From contig JAXGPL010000013.1 of NCBI GenBank assembly GCA_040766985.1, positions 16,310-80,309 on the forward strand: a stretch of DNA of 64,000 nucleotides, in the 5' to 3' direction. The position numbers and the translations under genes were made by a program. Source of the stretch: JAXGPL01 sp040766985 (GTDB taxonomy: Bacteria > Bacillota > Sulfobacillia > JAUYEG01). The notes beneath the pieces are model-generated. The model was not told the origin of the DNA. It made no database searches and saw nothing but the letters and a program-made list of their open reading frames with translations. This document shows, one piece after another, positions 20,281 to 29,632 of the stretch (its first letter is position 1; each line of letters opens with the position of its first letter).

Positions 20281-20901
20281 GTGAAGAAGACCTTCTTCAG
20301 TATCGACCCGGCCAAGCGTGAGCGCTTTCTGGCCGTGTGTACAGACGAGTTCGCCGAGTTCGGCTATGAAGCGGCGTCAACCAACCGCATCGTGGGAAAA
20401 CTCGGCATAGCCAAGGGAAGCTTCTTCAAATACGCGGAATCCAAAGAAGACGTCTACCTCTACCTGGCCGAACTCGTCCTGCAGGATTTGGCCCGCCTCC
20501 AAGCCTCTCCCGAGACCTATCGCTCCCCTGACCTCCTCGCGCGAACGCAGGAGCTGTTGAGCAGCCACATGGTGTACGCCAGGCGCCAACCAGCGCGCTA
20601 TCGCCTCATCCTTCGCGCGCTTCTCGATGTTCGTTCGACTGTCTATCCGCGGGTGCTCGAGCTACGCGCCTGCGTCTCGGCGGCCGCCGGCAACCGCATC
20701 TATGACGGCGTGGATTGGAGTCTGTACCGGTTTCCGGAGAACGAGATCCGCGCCTTCCTTGAACTGCTCGACCTCGGGCTGCGGCAAAGCGCGATGCATG
20801 CCTTGAGCATGAGCGGCGACGCAACTGCCCTGGAAACCCACGTCACCCACGCGCTCGACCTTGCTGCCCGCATGCTGCGTTCCGGAATCTACCGCGAATA
20901 G
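20281..20901 (+). CDS. TetR family transcriptional regulator
   Basis: A 206-residue one-component repressor. The GTG start at 20281 is fixed by GGGAGGAGG 9 nt upstream. Residues ~12-60 form the TetR helix-turn-helix (FAEFGYEAASTNRIVGKLGIAKGSFF is the core, ending in the usual SFFKYAESKEDVY step), followed by an all-helical ligand domain. It is 17 nt upstream of an alpha/beta hydrolase gene and probably controls it together with the divergent propeller gene. Ligand unknown. Confidence 0.9.
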   Translation: MKKTFFSIDPAKRERFLAVCTDEFAEFGYEAASTNRIVGKLGIAKGSFFKYAESKEDVYLYLAELVLQDLARLQASPETYRSPDLLARTQELLSSHMVYARRQPARYRLILRALLDVRSTVYPRVLELRACVSAAAGNRIYDGVDWSLYRFPENEIRAFLELLDLGLRQSAMHALSMSGDATALETHVTHALDLAARMLRSGIYRE

Positions 20902-20918
20902 CCGAGGAGGGAACCAAA

Positions 20919-21809
20919 ATGCGGTTCGAGTTGGACAAGGCAAGGTACAACGGGGTGACTGCTGCCCTAAGAGACCGGTTGTTCGCGTTCGTCGACCAGG
21001 CTGAACTCAAGGCAGTCCGGGCCGGGGATTACACCTGGCCATATCTGGACTATCCCCCGCAGGAGACGGGCGCAACCGGTGCACCGCCCGTCGTATTCTT
21101 CTCGGGCGGGGCCAAACATCCGGTCTACTCGTTCGCGGTAATTGAGGCGTTGGGCCAGCACAACCGGGTGATCGCCCTCGCCCAACCCCCCTGCCCCGGC
21201 CTCGACGAACACTTTGCGGGGGTTGATGCCGTCCTTCAGCGGGAAGGGGTGGAGAGGTTCCACGCGGCCGGGTCGTCGTGGGGCGGGTGCCTCGCGCAGG
21301 CTGCGGCGGTACGGTTCCCGGGGCGTGTGTGCAAGATGGTCCTCTCCAGCACAGGCCTTGCTGGTGGCAAAGCTATCGCCCTGATGCTGCGCCTGCACCT
21401 TGCGTCGGTGCGTGGGGCGGACTCCGCCAAGGTCGTGGCCGGATTCAGGAAGAGGGCTTTGGTGCTGCTCGCCGGGGATGCCGAGTCGAAGGCCTTGTGG
21501 CAGGCGATGTTCGATGACGTGTACGATCGGTTGTTCACGCACCGGGATTACGTGAGCCTGATCAGCTCGCAACTCGACTACGTCAGCCGGTACGCTCCGC
21601 GCGTGGCTTCACAGGCCTGGCCCAACCCTGTGCTGGTCCTGACGGCCAGGGATGAGACGGCAGGCAGCACGGGCTGGCGGAGAGCGCTCAGAAGGGCCTA
21701 CCCGGCGGGGCGGTTTCACCTGTTCGAAGGCGGGGGCCACCACCCCGCCCTGCAACATAGGGACGAATACCGGCGGGTGGTGGCGAGTTTCTTGGCGGAA
21801 GAGGACTAA
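20919..21809 (+). CDS. Alpha/beta hydrolase
   Basis: A 296-residue cytoplasmic serine hydrolase with ATG at 20919 behind GAGGAGG. Elements seen are the oxyanion region VVFFSGGAKHP, nucleophile elbow GSSWGG (Ser about residue 118), acid residue probably in LTARDETAG, and catalytic His in EGGGHHPAL near the end. Size and order fit small-molecule esterases, lipases or C-C hydrolases. Cotranscribed with the upstream tetR gene, so its substrate may be the TetR inducer. Confidence 0.85.
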   Translation: MRFELDKARYNGVTAALRDRLFAFVDQAELKAVRAGDYTWPYLDYPPQETGATGAPPVVFFSGGAKHPVYSFAVIEALGQHNRVIALAQPPCPGLDEHFAGVDAVLQREGVERFHAAGSSWGGCLAQAAAVRFPGRVCKMVLSSTGLAGGKAIALMLRLHLASVRGADSAKVVAGFRKRALVLLAGDAESKALWQAMFDDVYDRLFTHRDYVSLISSQLDYVSRYAPRVASQAWPNPVLVLTARDETAGSTGWRRALRRAYPAGRFHLFEGGGHHPALQHRDEYRRVVASFLAEED

Positions 21810-21854
21810 GGTGCAGCTCGCAGCCGCCGGGCCAGCCGCCGGCAACCCCGTGTC

Positions 21855-22090
21855 TCACCTTCCCGGCCGTAGCCCGAAAACACCGTAGCCCGAAAACACC
21901 ATATACAGCAAAGTCAGGTTGGGCGCAACAGCCAGCGCCTCTACAACCCAACCGGCGTAGCGCGTCCACTTGGTGTTGGTAAAGGTCCCCATGATCTGCC
22001 GGCGGCTGGTCAGGAGCAACGACGACGACAGCCCCGACGCCAACAGGGCTACGGCAAATGCCCCTGCGGAGAGTGGGCCTCTCGGTACGC
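21855..22090 (-). pseudogene. Nramp-type Mn/Fe transporter remnant
   Basis: A short frame downstream of mntR reads ALLASGLSSS and then directly SRRQIMGTFTN followed by a final helix (GWVVEALAVAPNLTLLYMVF). Both parts resemble Nramp/MntH transporters, but the SSS helix and the RRxIMG C-terminal segment normally lie far apart, so this looks like an internally deleted remnant of a Mn2+ transporter once paired with mntR. A 16-bp tandem duplication (21869-21884, 21885-21900) covers its end. Length about 75 codons against about 420 in intact proteins. Confidence 0.5.
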
Positions 22091-22546
22091 CTGCCAGGCA
22101 GCCGATGCATCCGGGTCCGCCGCGAAGAACTCCAGTAACACGGCGATCCCCGATACCGCTTGGTTGGAGATGTTGTGCTCGATGCGCTCCGCGTCCTCAA
22201 GGACGTCCTCCAGGCCGAGGAAACCGAGGAACCGCTCAAGCAGGTTGTGCCGCTGCAGCAGGAACTGCCCGATGGTCCGTCCCTGCCCGGTCAGCGTGAT
22301 GATCCCATACCGTTCAAACTTGACGAGGCCCTCGTCGGCCAGGCGGCGCAACATCCGCGAGGCCGAAGGCGGCTGTACGTGGAGGGCCGCCGCAAGCTCC
22401 AACACTCTGGTGTAGTGATCCTCCTGCGAAAGCCGCCAGATCATCTCGAGATAGTCCTCCATACTGGCGGTGAGCGAATCGGGGCGTTCGGCGCTTTGGA
22501 GCGTATAGCCCCGGAAGGTGTAGAACTCACGTCCGCCGTCGCCCAT
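22049..22546 (-). CDS. DtxR/MntR family metal-dependent repressor
   Basis: A 165-residue regulator; ATG at 22546 behind GGAGGAGG. The N-terminal winged helix contains SMEDYLEMIWRL and HVQPPSASRMLRRLADEGLV; the dimerisation part has LLQRHNLLERFLGFLG and EAERIEH-like EDAERIEHNIS with the family metal ligands Glu and His. No C-terminal SH3 domain, as in MntR. It follows the yibE/F gene by 59 nt on the same strand and precedes an Nramp remnant, and a matching palindrome lies upstream of yibE/F, all of which suggests Mn (or Fe) control. Confidence 0.88.
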   Translation of the reverse strand: MGDGGREFYTFRGYTLQSAERPDSLTASMEDYLEMIWRLSQEDHYTRVLELAAALHVQPPSASRMLRRLADEGLVKFERYGIITLTGQGRTIGQFLLQRHNLLERFLGFLGLEDVLEDAERIEHNISNQAVSGIAVLLEFFAADPDASAAWQAYREAHSPQGHLP

Positions 22547-22605
22547 GCCGCGCCCTCCTCCGCAGTCCCTGCTGTGCAGCGGCCTCCGCTGCCGGCCGGT
22601 ACATC

Positions 22606-23856
22606 CTATGAGCCGGCGGGCCGGTCTGCACACGAGTGAGACACCGTGCGCTGCACGTTTTCCGGGCTAGAAGCTGGCGGTTGGTGCGCTTGGCGGGCAG
22701 GCGCAGACCGGCTGAGTATGCTGGCTGCAAGCGCCGTGATCGGTATCGCCAGCACCAGCCCGATGCTGCCGGTGAGCGCGCGCACCAGTTCGGTGGCGAC
22801 GACATCAAGATTTGCCAAGCGGATAAGGGGCGTCTGGTATGCCATGAACAGGAGCAACAGCGGGATTGATCCACCGGTGTAGGCAAGGATTAAGGTATTG
22901 GACATCGTGCCCATGACATCGCGCCCGACGTTCATGCCCGAGGCAAACAACTGGCGGCGCGACAGACTGCGGTTGGACCGCCAGACCTCGTCGACGGCCG
23001 AAGCGATGGACATGCCGACGTCCATGATCGCGCCCAGGGCACTGATCAGCATTCCTGCGAATAGCAGCCCCCGGAAATCCAGTTGGACTTCCTGCGGGAG
23101 ATAGAGGAGCATGTTCGCTTCGTCGGAGCTGAGGCCCGTTAGGTGGGCTAGCGTACCCACGTACTGCGCAAGGAGTCCCGCCGCTATCACTCCGCCGGTT
23201 GTGCCGATCACGGCGGCCAGCGTCTTGGCCTTGAACCCACTGACCACAACCAGCGTCACCGTTGTGGCGCCGGCCGCCACCAGGACGCTCGTGAGAATGG
23301 GGCTCTTGCCGGCCAGCAAGGAGGGGAGGAGTATCTTGTATATGGCGACGAGCGTGACCGCCAGCGTAATGGCCGCTCTGAGCCCCTTGCGGCCTCCGAC
23401 GACAATCAGCACACCTAGGAACGCTGCGGCCAGCCACAACAGGTATCCCGTCCGCGACACGTCCTCTATATAGACATCACCAAGCTCCATGCCGTCAGGG
23501 ATGGCTGAGATGAGAACCTCGCCGCCTGCGGTGATAGGCACCTGATAGGCCAGATCACCGGGATTAGAGTGGCTGACGTGTAATATCAGCCCCTTATGCA
23601 TTCCGGAAATCACACGCAGTGTCACGGGCTGAGTGTAGATGACCATCCCGTAACCGAGGTCCTCCTCAACGATCTGACCGACTTCGATTACCTCTGCCCG
23701 CATATACTTGCGGTCGGCCTCTGGGCTGCCTTCGGTCTCACCGGAAGCAGCGCGGAACGCTGGGCCACAAAGCCCAACCTGGGCGAAGGCAATTACCAGA
23801 GCCAGGCCCAAACCGAGAACTAACGTCAACCATCGATACCGGGTCAGTCTAGACAC
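22606..23856 (-). CDS. YibE/F family membrane protein
   Basis: A 416-residue membrane protein (PF07907). N-terminal signal-anchor, then an extracytoplasmic beta domain (residues ~40-140, with DLGYGMVIYTQPVTLRVISG), then about eight helices containing GALGAIMDVGMSIASAVDEV and GRDVMGTMSNTLILAYTGGS, the family hallmarks. Transport function unproven. GTG start at 23856; ribosome site weak. A DtxR/MntR-like palindrome lies 91 nt upstream, and mntR is the next gene, so the pair may respond to Mn or Fe. Confidence 0.87.
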   Translation of the reverse strand: MSRLTRYRWLTLVLGLGLALVIAFAQVGLCGPAFRAASGETEGSPEADRKYMRAEVIEVGQIVEEDLGYGMVIYTQPVTLRVISGMHKGLILHVSHSNPGDLAYQVPITAGGEVLISAIPDGMELGDVYIEDVSRTGYLLWLAAAFLGVLIVVGGRKGLRAAITLAVTLVAIYKILLPSLLAGKSPILTSVLVAAGATTVTLVVVSGFKAKTLAAVIGTTGGVIAAGLLAQYVGTLAHLTGLSSDEANMLLYLPQEVQLDFRGLLFAGMLISALGAIMDVGMSIASAVDEVWRSNRSLSRRQLFASGMNVGRDVMGTMSNTLILAYTGGSIPLLLLFMAYQTPLIRLANLDVVATELVRALTGSIGLVLAIPITALAASILSRSAPARQAHQPPASSPENVQRTVSHSCADRPAGS

Positions 23857-23946
23857 CTCTCGCGTGAGATTTCCGAGCTCCGAAGGTTCGGCGGATGGAT
23901 ATCGGTATACGGCCGGCTTACGGTGATAGGTCTGCTACCGACCGAG

Positions 23947-23962
23947 TTTAGGTTCGCCTAAA
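23947..23962. promoter_or_regulatory. DtxR/MntR-like operator palindrome
   Basis: TTTAGGTTCGCCTAAA is a perfect 6-bp inverted repeat with a 4-nt centre, close to known DtxR/IdeR/MntR half-sites (TTAGG...CCTAA). It lies between the M24 terminator and the yibE/F start. Confidence 0.55.
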
Positions 23963-23994
23963 TGGAGAGGAGTCCTGCAGGAGAGCTGGGCAAA

Positions 23995-24019
23995 GGCGGG
24001 GCACACGGAGTGCCCCGCC
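23995..24019 (-). terminator. Terminator after the third M24 gene
   Basis: Perfect 9-bp stem GGCGGGGCA/TGCCCCGCC with 7-nt loop, 12 nt after the stop of the third M24 gene; followed on the minus strand by TTTG, a short T-run. Confidence 0.7.
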
Positions 24020-24030
24020 CGATTTCCGTG

Positions 24031-25350
24031 CTAGACCACGAGATGGAAAGAGGCCTGCCGGCCGGGGAGATAGTACACGGAGCCGTCGATGAACATCACG
24101 TCCGATTCAACCGGCAGGCTCACAACTTGATCGTCCCACTCAGCCACGGGTCCAGTGACGCTGAGTTCAAGGGAGTACGCAGTCCAATCGTGGAGGTCGT
24201 AGTCGCCGGTACCCGGCACCCCGCTCTGCATGTCGGAGAGCCCGACGTACGCCCCGGCGGCATGTCCATGAAACCTACCGGGTGCGCGTAGATCTTGGCG
24301 GTAATGCCTTCGGCTTTGGCACAAGCCAGGGCCTGCCGGAGGACGTCGTTGCCGGACTTGCCGATTGCCATCGCCCCGGCGATCAGTTCCTGCACTCGCT
24401 GTCCAGCTGCAAGAATGCGGGTCAACCCGGCGGGCGCATCAGTCTCGCCTGGAAGCAGGCAATAGGCGTGCTGCTTTGAATCTGTGCACAGCCCGAGGTA
24501 CTGCAGCCCGTAGTCGCAGTGCAGCGCGTCGCCTTGGCGAATCACAGCGTGGCCCGAGAGCATTCCCGCCACACCTCTGCGTTGTGCCTTTACATACGGC
24601 ATGAACCAGCAATCAAGGCCAAGGTCACGGTTCTCTGCCGGATCACCACGCGGCATCGTCACGTGTCGTCACCCCGGGGTGGATCACCCGGCCGGACAGG
24701 CCCTCGCGCACGATACCGATCGCAATCTGGAGCACGCCGGGGTAGGCGCTGGCCTCGACCTCGGACCGCGTCTCAAGCCAGCCGACCGCCAACCGCTCAG
24801 CCCACTTTGTCCTTGAGGCATACTCCGGGCCTATCGCCTGCATCAACTGCCGGTGTTCGGTATAGGTCAGGTCATCTGCGAACTGATGGACCTCGGAGCA
24901 GTTGATACCGATAACCTTGGGCTCGCGCTCGCTGACTACCCGGCGGAGCGCCTCCCACTGGTTCTCCCTGTCCCGCCGCCATTCGTCCCGGTAAACGTCA
25001 TACACATCAAGGCCGGGGCGAGCCAAGATCAGCCGCTCGACAGCGCCGCCCTGACGGCGGTGGAAGACCAGGATCGTCCGCCTGCGGGCGGTGAGCATCG
25101 GTGATGGGAGAAGGCTCATTGCCAATGGTCCCTCGTTGTACTCGCGGACGGCAATCAGCCACATGTCGAAGCCTTCCCGCGCCATCAGTCCGGGCAGGAT
25201 CGTTGACAAGCGGTTAACAAGCCAGCCCTTGGTTACTCTGGCCTGGTCGCGCAGCGGCAGGATCTTGGCCTCCCAATCGGACGGCCCAGCGCCTCGCGCC
25301 GCCAACCCGCCGGCCACCTCGTCGTAGCTCTTCAGGCTGTCTTGGCCCAC
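24031..25350 (-). pseudogene. M24 metallopeptidase, third tandem copy, frameshifted
   Basis: Third of three tandem paralogues, starting GTG at 25350, one base after the stop of the second copy. The N-terminal frame (KILPLRDQARVTKGWLVNRL to GVTTRDDAAW) stops near 24645; the middle is in a second frame (GDALHCDYGLQYLGLCTDS, metal-binding Asp pair; YAHPVGF, His) and the end in a third (GVPGTGDYDLHDW, SLELSV, LPVESDVMF, Glu ligands). Total 440 codons, the length of the intact copies, so indels compensate. All five metal ligands survive. The sequence is more diverged than copies one and two are from each other. Confidence 0.75.
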
Positions 25351-25351
25351 G

Positions 25352-26704
25352 TCACTGCACCAAATGAAGTCGCGTCTGCCGGCCGCCCAGGTAATGCACC
25401 TTGCCGCCGGTGAAGGCGACGTCGGTTTCCAGGGCGATCCGGATTTCCTGTCCCCATTCCGGCATGTCTTGGCGGATATTGAGTTCAAAGGAATAGCACG
25501 TGTCGTCAAACAGCTCGTAGTCCCCCGTACCCGGGACACCGGTCTGCATTTCATATAGTCCGATGTACGGGCCGGCAGCGTGCCCGTGGTAGCCGATCGG
25601 ATGGGTGTAGATCGTGGCGTTGATCCCCTCGGCCTTGGCCTGGGCCAGGGACGCGGCCAGGATCTCGTTGCCGGTTTTGCCGGCGACCATGTTCTCCGCG
25701 AGTACATCCTGCAGCCGGTTGCACGTAGCCATGGCGGCCTGAAGGCCGTCGGGCGCGTCGGTTTCGCCATGGCGCAGGACATATGCCTGTTGCTGAGTGT
25801 CTGTGGCCAGGCCCAGGTAGTGCAATCCATAATCGCAGTGAAGCGTGTCGCCCTGTTGGATGACCAGGCTCCCGGCCTTGGGCGCTTCGCGCCTCCCCCA
25901 CGCCCCGGTCGATAGCTGGGTCTGCGGGGTGCATCCCCGGCGCTGTATGCTCACACTCGGCTGAAACCAGCAACTCAGCCCGAGGTCATTCGTGCGCTGG
26001 CGCATCCACCAGACCACGTCATCGGTCGTCGTGACCCCTGGGTGTACCACGCGGGAGGAAAACGCCTCCGCGATAATGCCATAGGCAATCTGCTGGATAC
26101 CGTGATAGGCCTCGAGCTCGACCGGCAACCGGCGCTCAAGCCAGCCCACGACGAGCCGCTCCGCCGATTGGGTACGAGGAGCGTAGACAGGTCCAAGCGC
26201 AGTCATCAGTTGTTGATGCTCGGTGTAGGTCAGGTCGTCGGCGAACTGGTGGACTTCGGAGCGGTTGATGCCGATCGACTTGGGATCGCGTTCCCGGACG
26301 ACCCGGCTCAACGCGTCCCACTGGCTTTCACTGTCTCGCCTCCATTCATCCTGGTAGATGTCATAGATCTCGAGCCCCGGCCGGGCCAGAATAAGGCGCT
26401 CGACGGTGCCGTCGGGGCGCCGGTTGAAGACCAGAATGGTCCGCCGGCGGGCCGTAAGCATCGGTGAAGGCAAAAAGGTCATCACCAGCGGTCCCTCATT
26501 GTACTCGCGGACCACAACCAACCACATGTCGAGCCCTTCACGCGCCATAAGCTCGGGAAGCACTGTGTCAAGACGTTCTATGAGCCACCCTTTGGTGACG
26601 CGCCCCTGCTCCCGCAAAGGCAGGATTTTGCCCGCAAAAGCGGACGGCCGCCCGCCGGTAATCAAACCTTCGGTAACTGGGCTGGACATCGCCATCAAAC
26701 TCAC
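25352..26704 (-). CDS. M24 family metallopeptidase (Xaa-Pro aminopeptidase-like), second tandem copy
   Basis: A 450-residue soluble pita-bread-fold protein of the aminopeptidase P/creatinase type. Residues ~20-180 form the creatinase-like N-domain; the catalytic domain holds the two-metal ligands: Asp in LHCDYG, Asp in LATDTQQ, His in THPIGYHGHAAGP, Glu in SFELNI and Glu in ALETDVAF. Such enzymes cleave Xaa-Pro bonds or, in relatives, small amidines. GTG at 26704 or ATG at 26692 starts it. A hairpin with T-run separates it from the first copy, so it may have its own promoter. Confidence 0.88.
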   Translation of the reverse strand: MSLMAMSSPVTEGLITGGRPSAFAGKILPLREQGRVTKGWLIERLDTVLPELMAREGLDMWLVVVREYNEGPLVMTFLPSPMLTARRRTILVFNRRPDGTVERLILARPGLEIYDIYQDEWRRDSESQWDALSRVVRERDPKSIGINRSEVHQFADDLTYTEHQQLMTALGPVYAPRTQSAERLVVGWLERRLPVELEAYHGIQQIAYGIIAEAFSSRVVHPGVTTTDDVVWWMRQRTNDLGLSCWFQPSVSIQRRGCTPQTQLSTGAWGRREAPKAGSLVIQQGDTLHCDYGLHYLGLATDTQQQAYVLRHGETDAPDGLQAAMATCNRLQDVLAENMVAGKTGNEILAASLAQAKAEGINATIYTHPIGYHGHAAGPYIGLYEMQTGVPGTGDYELFDDTCYSFELNIRQDMPEWGQEIRIALETDVAFTGGKVHYLGGRQTRLHLVQ

Positions 26705-26707
26705 CCC

Positions 26708-26760
26708 AAGAAAAGATACGGGGTGGGACAGACCGGCAGTTCGCCGACTCCCCCACCCCG
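26708..26760 (-). terminator. Intrinsic terminator between first and second M24 genes
   Basis: On the minus strand a 9-bp stem (CGGGGTGGG/CCCACCCCG, arms 26752-26760 and 26719-26727) with a 24-nt loop is followed by TATCTTTTCTT. It would end or attenuate the transcript after the first M24 gene. Confidence 0.65.
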
Positions 26761-26769
26761 CCGGATCGT

Positions 26770-28071
26770 TTACTGCACTAGGAGCAGCCGGGTCTGCCGG
26801 CCGCCCAGATAGTGGATCTTACCGCCGGTGAAGGCGACGTCGGTTTCCAGAGCGAGCCTTACGTCCTGTCCCCACTCGGGTACATTACGCAGGATGTTGA
26901 GCTCGAACGAATAGCAGGTATCGTCAAAGAGACGGTAGTCGCCGGTGCCCGGCACGCTGACTTGGTTATCACCTAGCCCGATGTACGGTCCGGCCGCATG
27001 CCCGTGGAAACCGATCGGGTGGGTGTAGATCGTTGCGTTGATGGACTCGCCCCTCGCCTGAGCCAGTGACGCGGCGAGGATCTCGTTGCCGGTCCGGCCG
27101 GCAATCATGTTCTCGGCCAGGATGTCCTGAAGCCGGTTACAGGTCGAGAGAGCGTCCTGGAGGCCTTGCGGCGCGTCGGTTTCTCCATGCCGGAGGACGT
27201 ACGCCTGTTGCTGCGTGTCCGTCGCCAGCCCCAGATAGTGGAGCCCGAAGTCGCAGTGCAGACTGTCGCCTTGCATGATTACCGTGTTGCCGTCGGACCG
27301 GCCGGCCAGGCCCTTTCGCTGGGCTCGCACGCTTGGCTGAAACCAGCACCGCAAGCCCAGGTCCTGCGTCCGCTGGCGCATCCACCACACGACGTCGTCG
27401 CAGGTGGTGACTCCTGGATGAATCACCCGGCTGGAGAATGCTTCCGCGATGATGCCGTACGCGATGTGCTGGATGCCGGGGTAAGCCTCGATTTCAATGG
27501 GGGACCGGCGCTCGAGCCAGCCGATGACCAGTCCCTCGGCCCACGATGTGCGCGCCGCGTACTCCGGCCCAAGGGCGGCCATCAGGTGCTTATGCTCGGT
27601 GTAGGTGAGATCGTCTGCGAACTGGTGAATTTCGGAGCAGTTGATCCCGATCGACTTCGGGCCGCGCTCGGAGACGACACGCCTCAGAGCGTCCCACTGG
27701 GACTCCTGGTCACGCTTCCATTCATCCTTGTAGACGTCATAGACGTCAAGGCCGAGCCGGGCAAGGATGAGGCGCTCGACCGTCCCGTCGCCGCGTAAGG
27801 TGAAGACCAGGATCGTCCGCCGTCTCGCCGTGAGCATGGGCTCCGGCAGGAGCGTCATCACCAGGGGCCCTTCGTTGTACTCCCGTACGTCCACGATCCA
27901 CATGTCGAAGCCCTCGCGTTTCATTAGCTCCGGCAGAATCGTGTCCAGGCGGTGCACCATCCAGGCCTTGGTTATCCGAGCCTGTTCCCGCAACGGCAGG
28001 ATCTTGCCCTGCCACGCTGAAGGACGGCCGCTTGTTATCAACTGCTCAGTCACCGGATTGGACATTGACAT
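26770..28071 (-). CDS. M24 family metallopeptidase, first tandem copy
   Basis: A 433-residue paralogue of the two genes downstream. N-domain from KILPLREQARITKAWMVHRL; catalytic domain with metal ligands in LHCDFG, LATDTQQ, THPIGFHGHAAGP, SFELNI and ALETDVAF. ATG at 28071 with GGAGTGATACC before it. It follows the small membrane protein gene by 61 nt and is the first peptidase after the four-gene membrane cassette, suggesting that imported or membrane-processed peptides feed these enzymes; that link is inference. Confidence 0.88.
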   Translation of the reverse strand: MSMSNPVTEQLITSGRPSAWQGKILPLREQARITKAWMVHRLDTILPELMKREGFDMWIVDVREYNEGPLVMTLLPEPMLTARRRTILVFTLRGDGTVERLILARLGLDVYDVYKDEWKRDQESQWDALRRVVSERGPKSIGINCSEIHQFADDLTYTEHKHLMAALGPEYAARTSWAEGLVIGWLERRSPIEIEAYPGIQHIAYGIIAEAFSSRVIHPGVTTCDDVVWWMRQRTQDLGLRCWFQPSVRAQRKGLAGRSDGNTVIMQGDSLHCDFGLHYLGLATDTQQQAYVLRHGETDAPQGLQDALSTCNRLQDILAENMIAGRTGNEILAASLAQARGESINATIYTHPIGFHGHAAGPYIGLGDNQVSVPGTGDYRLFDDTCYSFELNILRNVPEWGQDVRLALETDVAFTGGKIHYLGGRQTRLLLVQ

Positions 28072-28132
28072 GGTATCACTCCAGTTCTGTCGTTCTGTCG
28101 TCCGCTGCCCGCAGGCCCTGAGGCGCCGGCAG

Positions 28133-28741
28133 CTACTGGGCCACCTTGAGCCAGTCGATCAAGATGAACTGCACGCGGCCGAGGAGGTTGGACAACCGCG
28201 CCATCACCGTAGAGCCGAATGCCGCCCCAAGCGCGACCATGATGCCTGTGCGGCCGACTACCGAGATGGCCGAGTACGCCTTCCAGCCCTTGCTGCGCGG
28301 ACCGACCGTGAAGATGAAGTAGAGAAGGGTGGCAACCAACAGGACAGCCGAGAGAATGTTGTTAAAGCTATTGGGTTTCCAGAACGAAGCCGTCAACTGG
28401 CCGATGAACGGGCCCGGGTTATACGCCAGCAGGTAACCGCTGCCGATGCCCAGCCAAAACGCCATGGGGATGCGGCTGAAATGCCCCAGCGCGGGAATAT
28501 ACCGGGTATACATCATCAAGCCGAGGGCTATAGGCACGAGCATAGCGTAGTTGCCGTCCTTGATGATGGTGTTGGCGACCGTCGGCCGGATGTAGTTGTG
28601 ATAGGTGTTGACGATCAGGTGAGCAGAGCCCGCCCCGACCAAAAGATACTCGAAGAACCGGTATACCGGGTTCTCTTTATATAGGAAGCTGAAGATGGCA
28701 AGGGTGCCGACTCCAGCGATCCATAGCTGTGTAGTAGTCAT
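28133..28741 (-). CDS. Integral membrane protein of the DUF6754-type cassette
   Basis: A 202-residue protein with about six helices; ATG at 28741 fixed by AGGAGGTCGACTGG upstream. The segment KENPVYRFFEYLLVGAG and the last stretch GRTGIMVALGAAFGSTVMARLS are striking conserved-looking parts. It is the only intact gene of a four-gene unit (the three upstream are broken) that ends in the M24 peptidases. No biochemical role is known to me. Confidence 0.75.
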   Translation of the reverse strand: MTTTQLWIAGVGTLAIFSFLYKENPVYRFFEYLLVGAGSAHLIVNTYHNYIRPTVANTIIKDGNYAMLVPIALGLMMYTRYIPALGHFSRIPMAFWLGIGSGYLLAYNPGPFIGQLTASFWKPNSFNNILSAVLLVATLLYFIFTVGPRSKGWKAYSAISVVGRTGIMVALGAAFGSTVMARLSNLLGRVQFILIDWLKVAQ

Positions 28742-28890
28742 CCAGTCGACCTCCTTAAGGCCGCGCCGCCCGTTGCGGCGTACGACGCTTTGGACGAGGT
28801 AACCAACGTTGGCGAAGACGGCTGAACGCGATGATGACAAGGTGGGCCGCAGACTGCGCGTCCATGCCAACTACGGCCCGGCCGGCTTTG

Positions 28891-29609
28891 TCAATCGCCA
28901 AGCTCATGCTCGCTGCTCCGCGCACCCATCAGGAGCCCCTTAAGCTGGCCGGATGCGAAGAACAGGATTACCTCAGTGACACCACTGCCGACCGTTGCCG
29001 CCGATGACAAGGCATCCCACACGGTCGGAATACCGATGAAGGCCATGTACTTTTCCAGACAAATCCGTGAATGTTGATGTTGGCAACAAGCTTGCAGTCA
29101 GCGAAGCATGAACATCCACCCATCATCAGCGAAGTCCACCAGCGCATTGCCCCCGCCGATGTCGACGCCACAACGGCGTCCGGATGTCTTCGACCATTTC
29201 TTGATTACATCCAGACCGGGCTTGTAACCGAGGTTAACCCGATCAACCCCCCGCCAGGTCTTGCCCATCGTCGAGATCGCCTGGCACGCATCTGAGCAAT
29301 TATCGGCCAGCCGTCAGGCCAGACACCGAACATCAGAACGCGAACTCCACTTGCGCATTGCCTGCCGGAATGCCGAAGTCGTCATCGTGCCATTCGGGAA
29401 TCTGGCCGGCTCCGTACTCGGGCGTGAGATCAGTACATCGCCGGGCTGAAGAGCCTCGATCCTGATCATCCAGAAGCCACTCCGTTTCCTTGCAGATGGT
29501 GATTAAGGAGACCGAATCGGTCTGATCACCGGAATGGCCACTGCCAGGAAGATCAGCAGGTATAGCCAAAACGGCGGTCGATTTGCTGCATTGAATCAAA
29601 GAACGACAT
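28891..29609 (-). pseudogene. Membrane-anchored protein of the same cassette, heavily frameshifted
   Basis: ATG at 29609 behind GAGAGGAGG begins MSFFDSMQQIDRRF; one T added to the run of four gives a membrane helix (WLYLLIFLAVAIPVIR). Further fragments in shifting frames are ETEWLLD, IPEWHDD, GYKPGLDVIKKW, AFIGIPTVWD and SGQLKGLLMG, in the order I recall for a conserved protein found beside DUF6754 genes. At least five breaks, some with stops, so this looks truly eroded rather than merely misassembled. Confidence 0.5.
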
Positions 29610-29632
29610 GCGCGAACCTCCTCTCCGGCTTC

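Noticed and set aside
21869..21900. Tandem 16-bp repeat
   Set aside because: Only two units, inside a decayed transporter end; simple local duplication, not a regulatory array.
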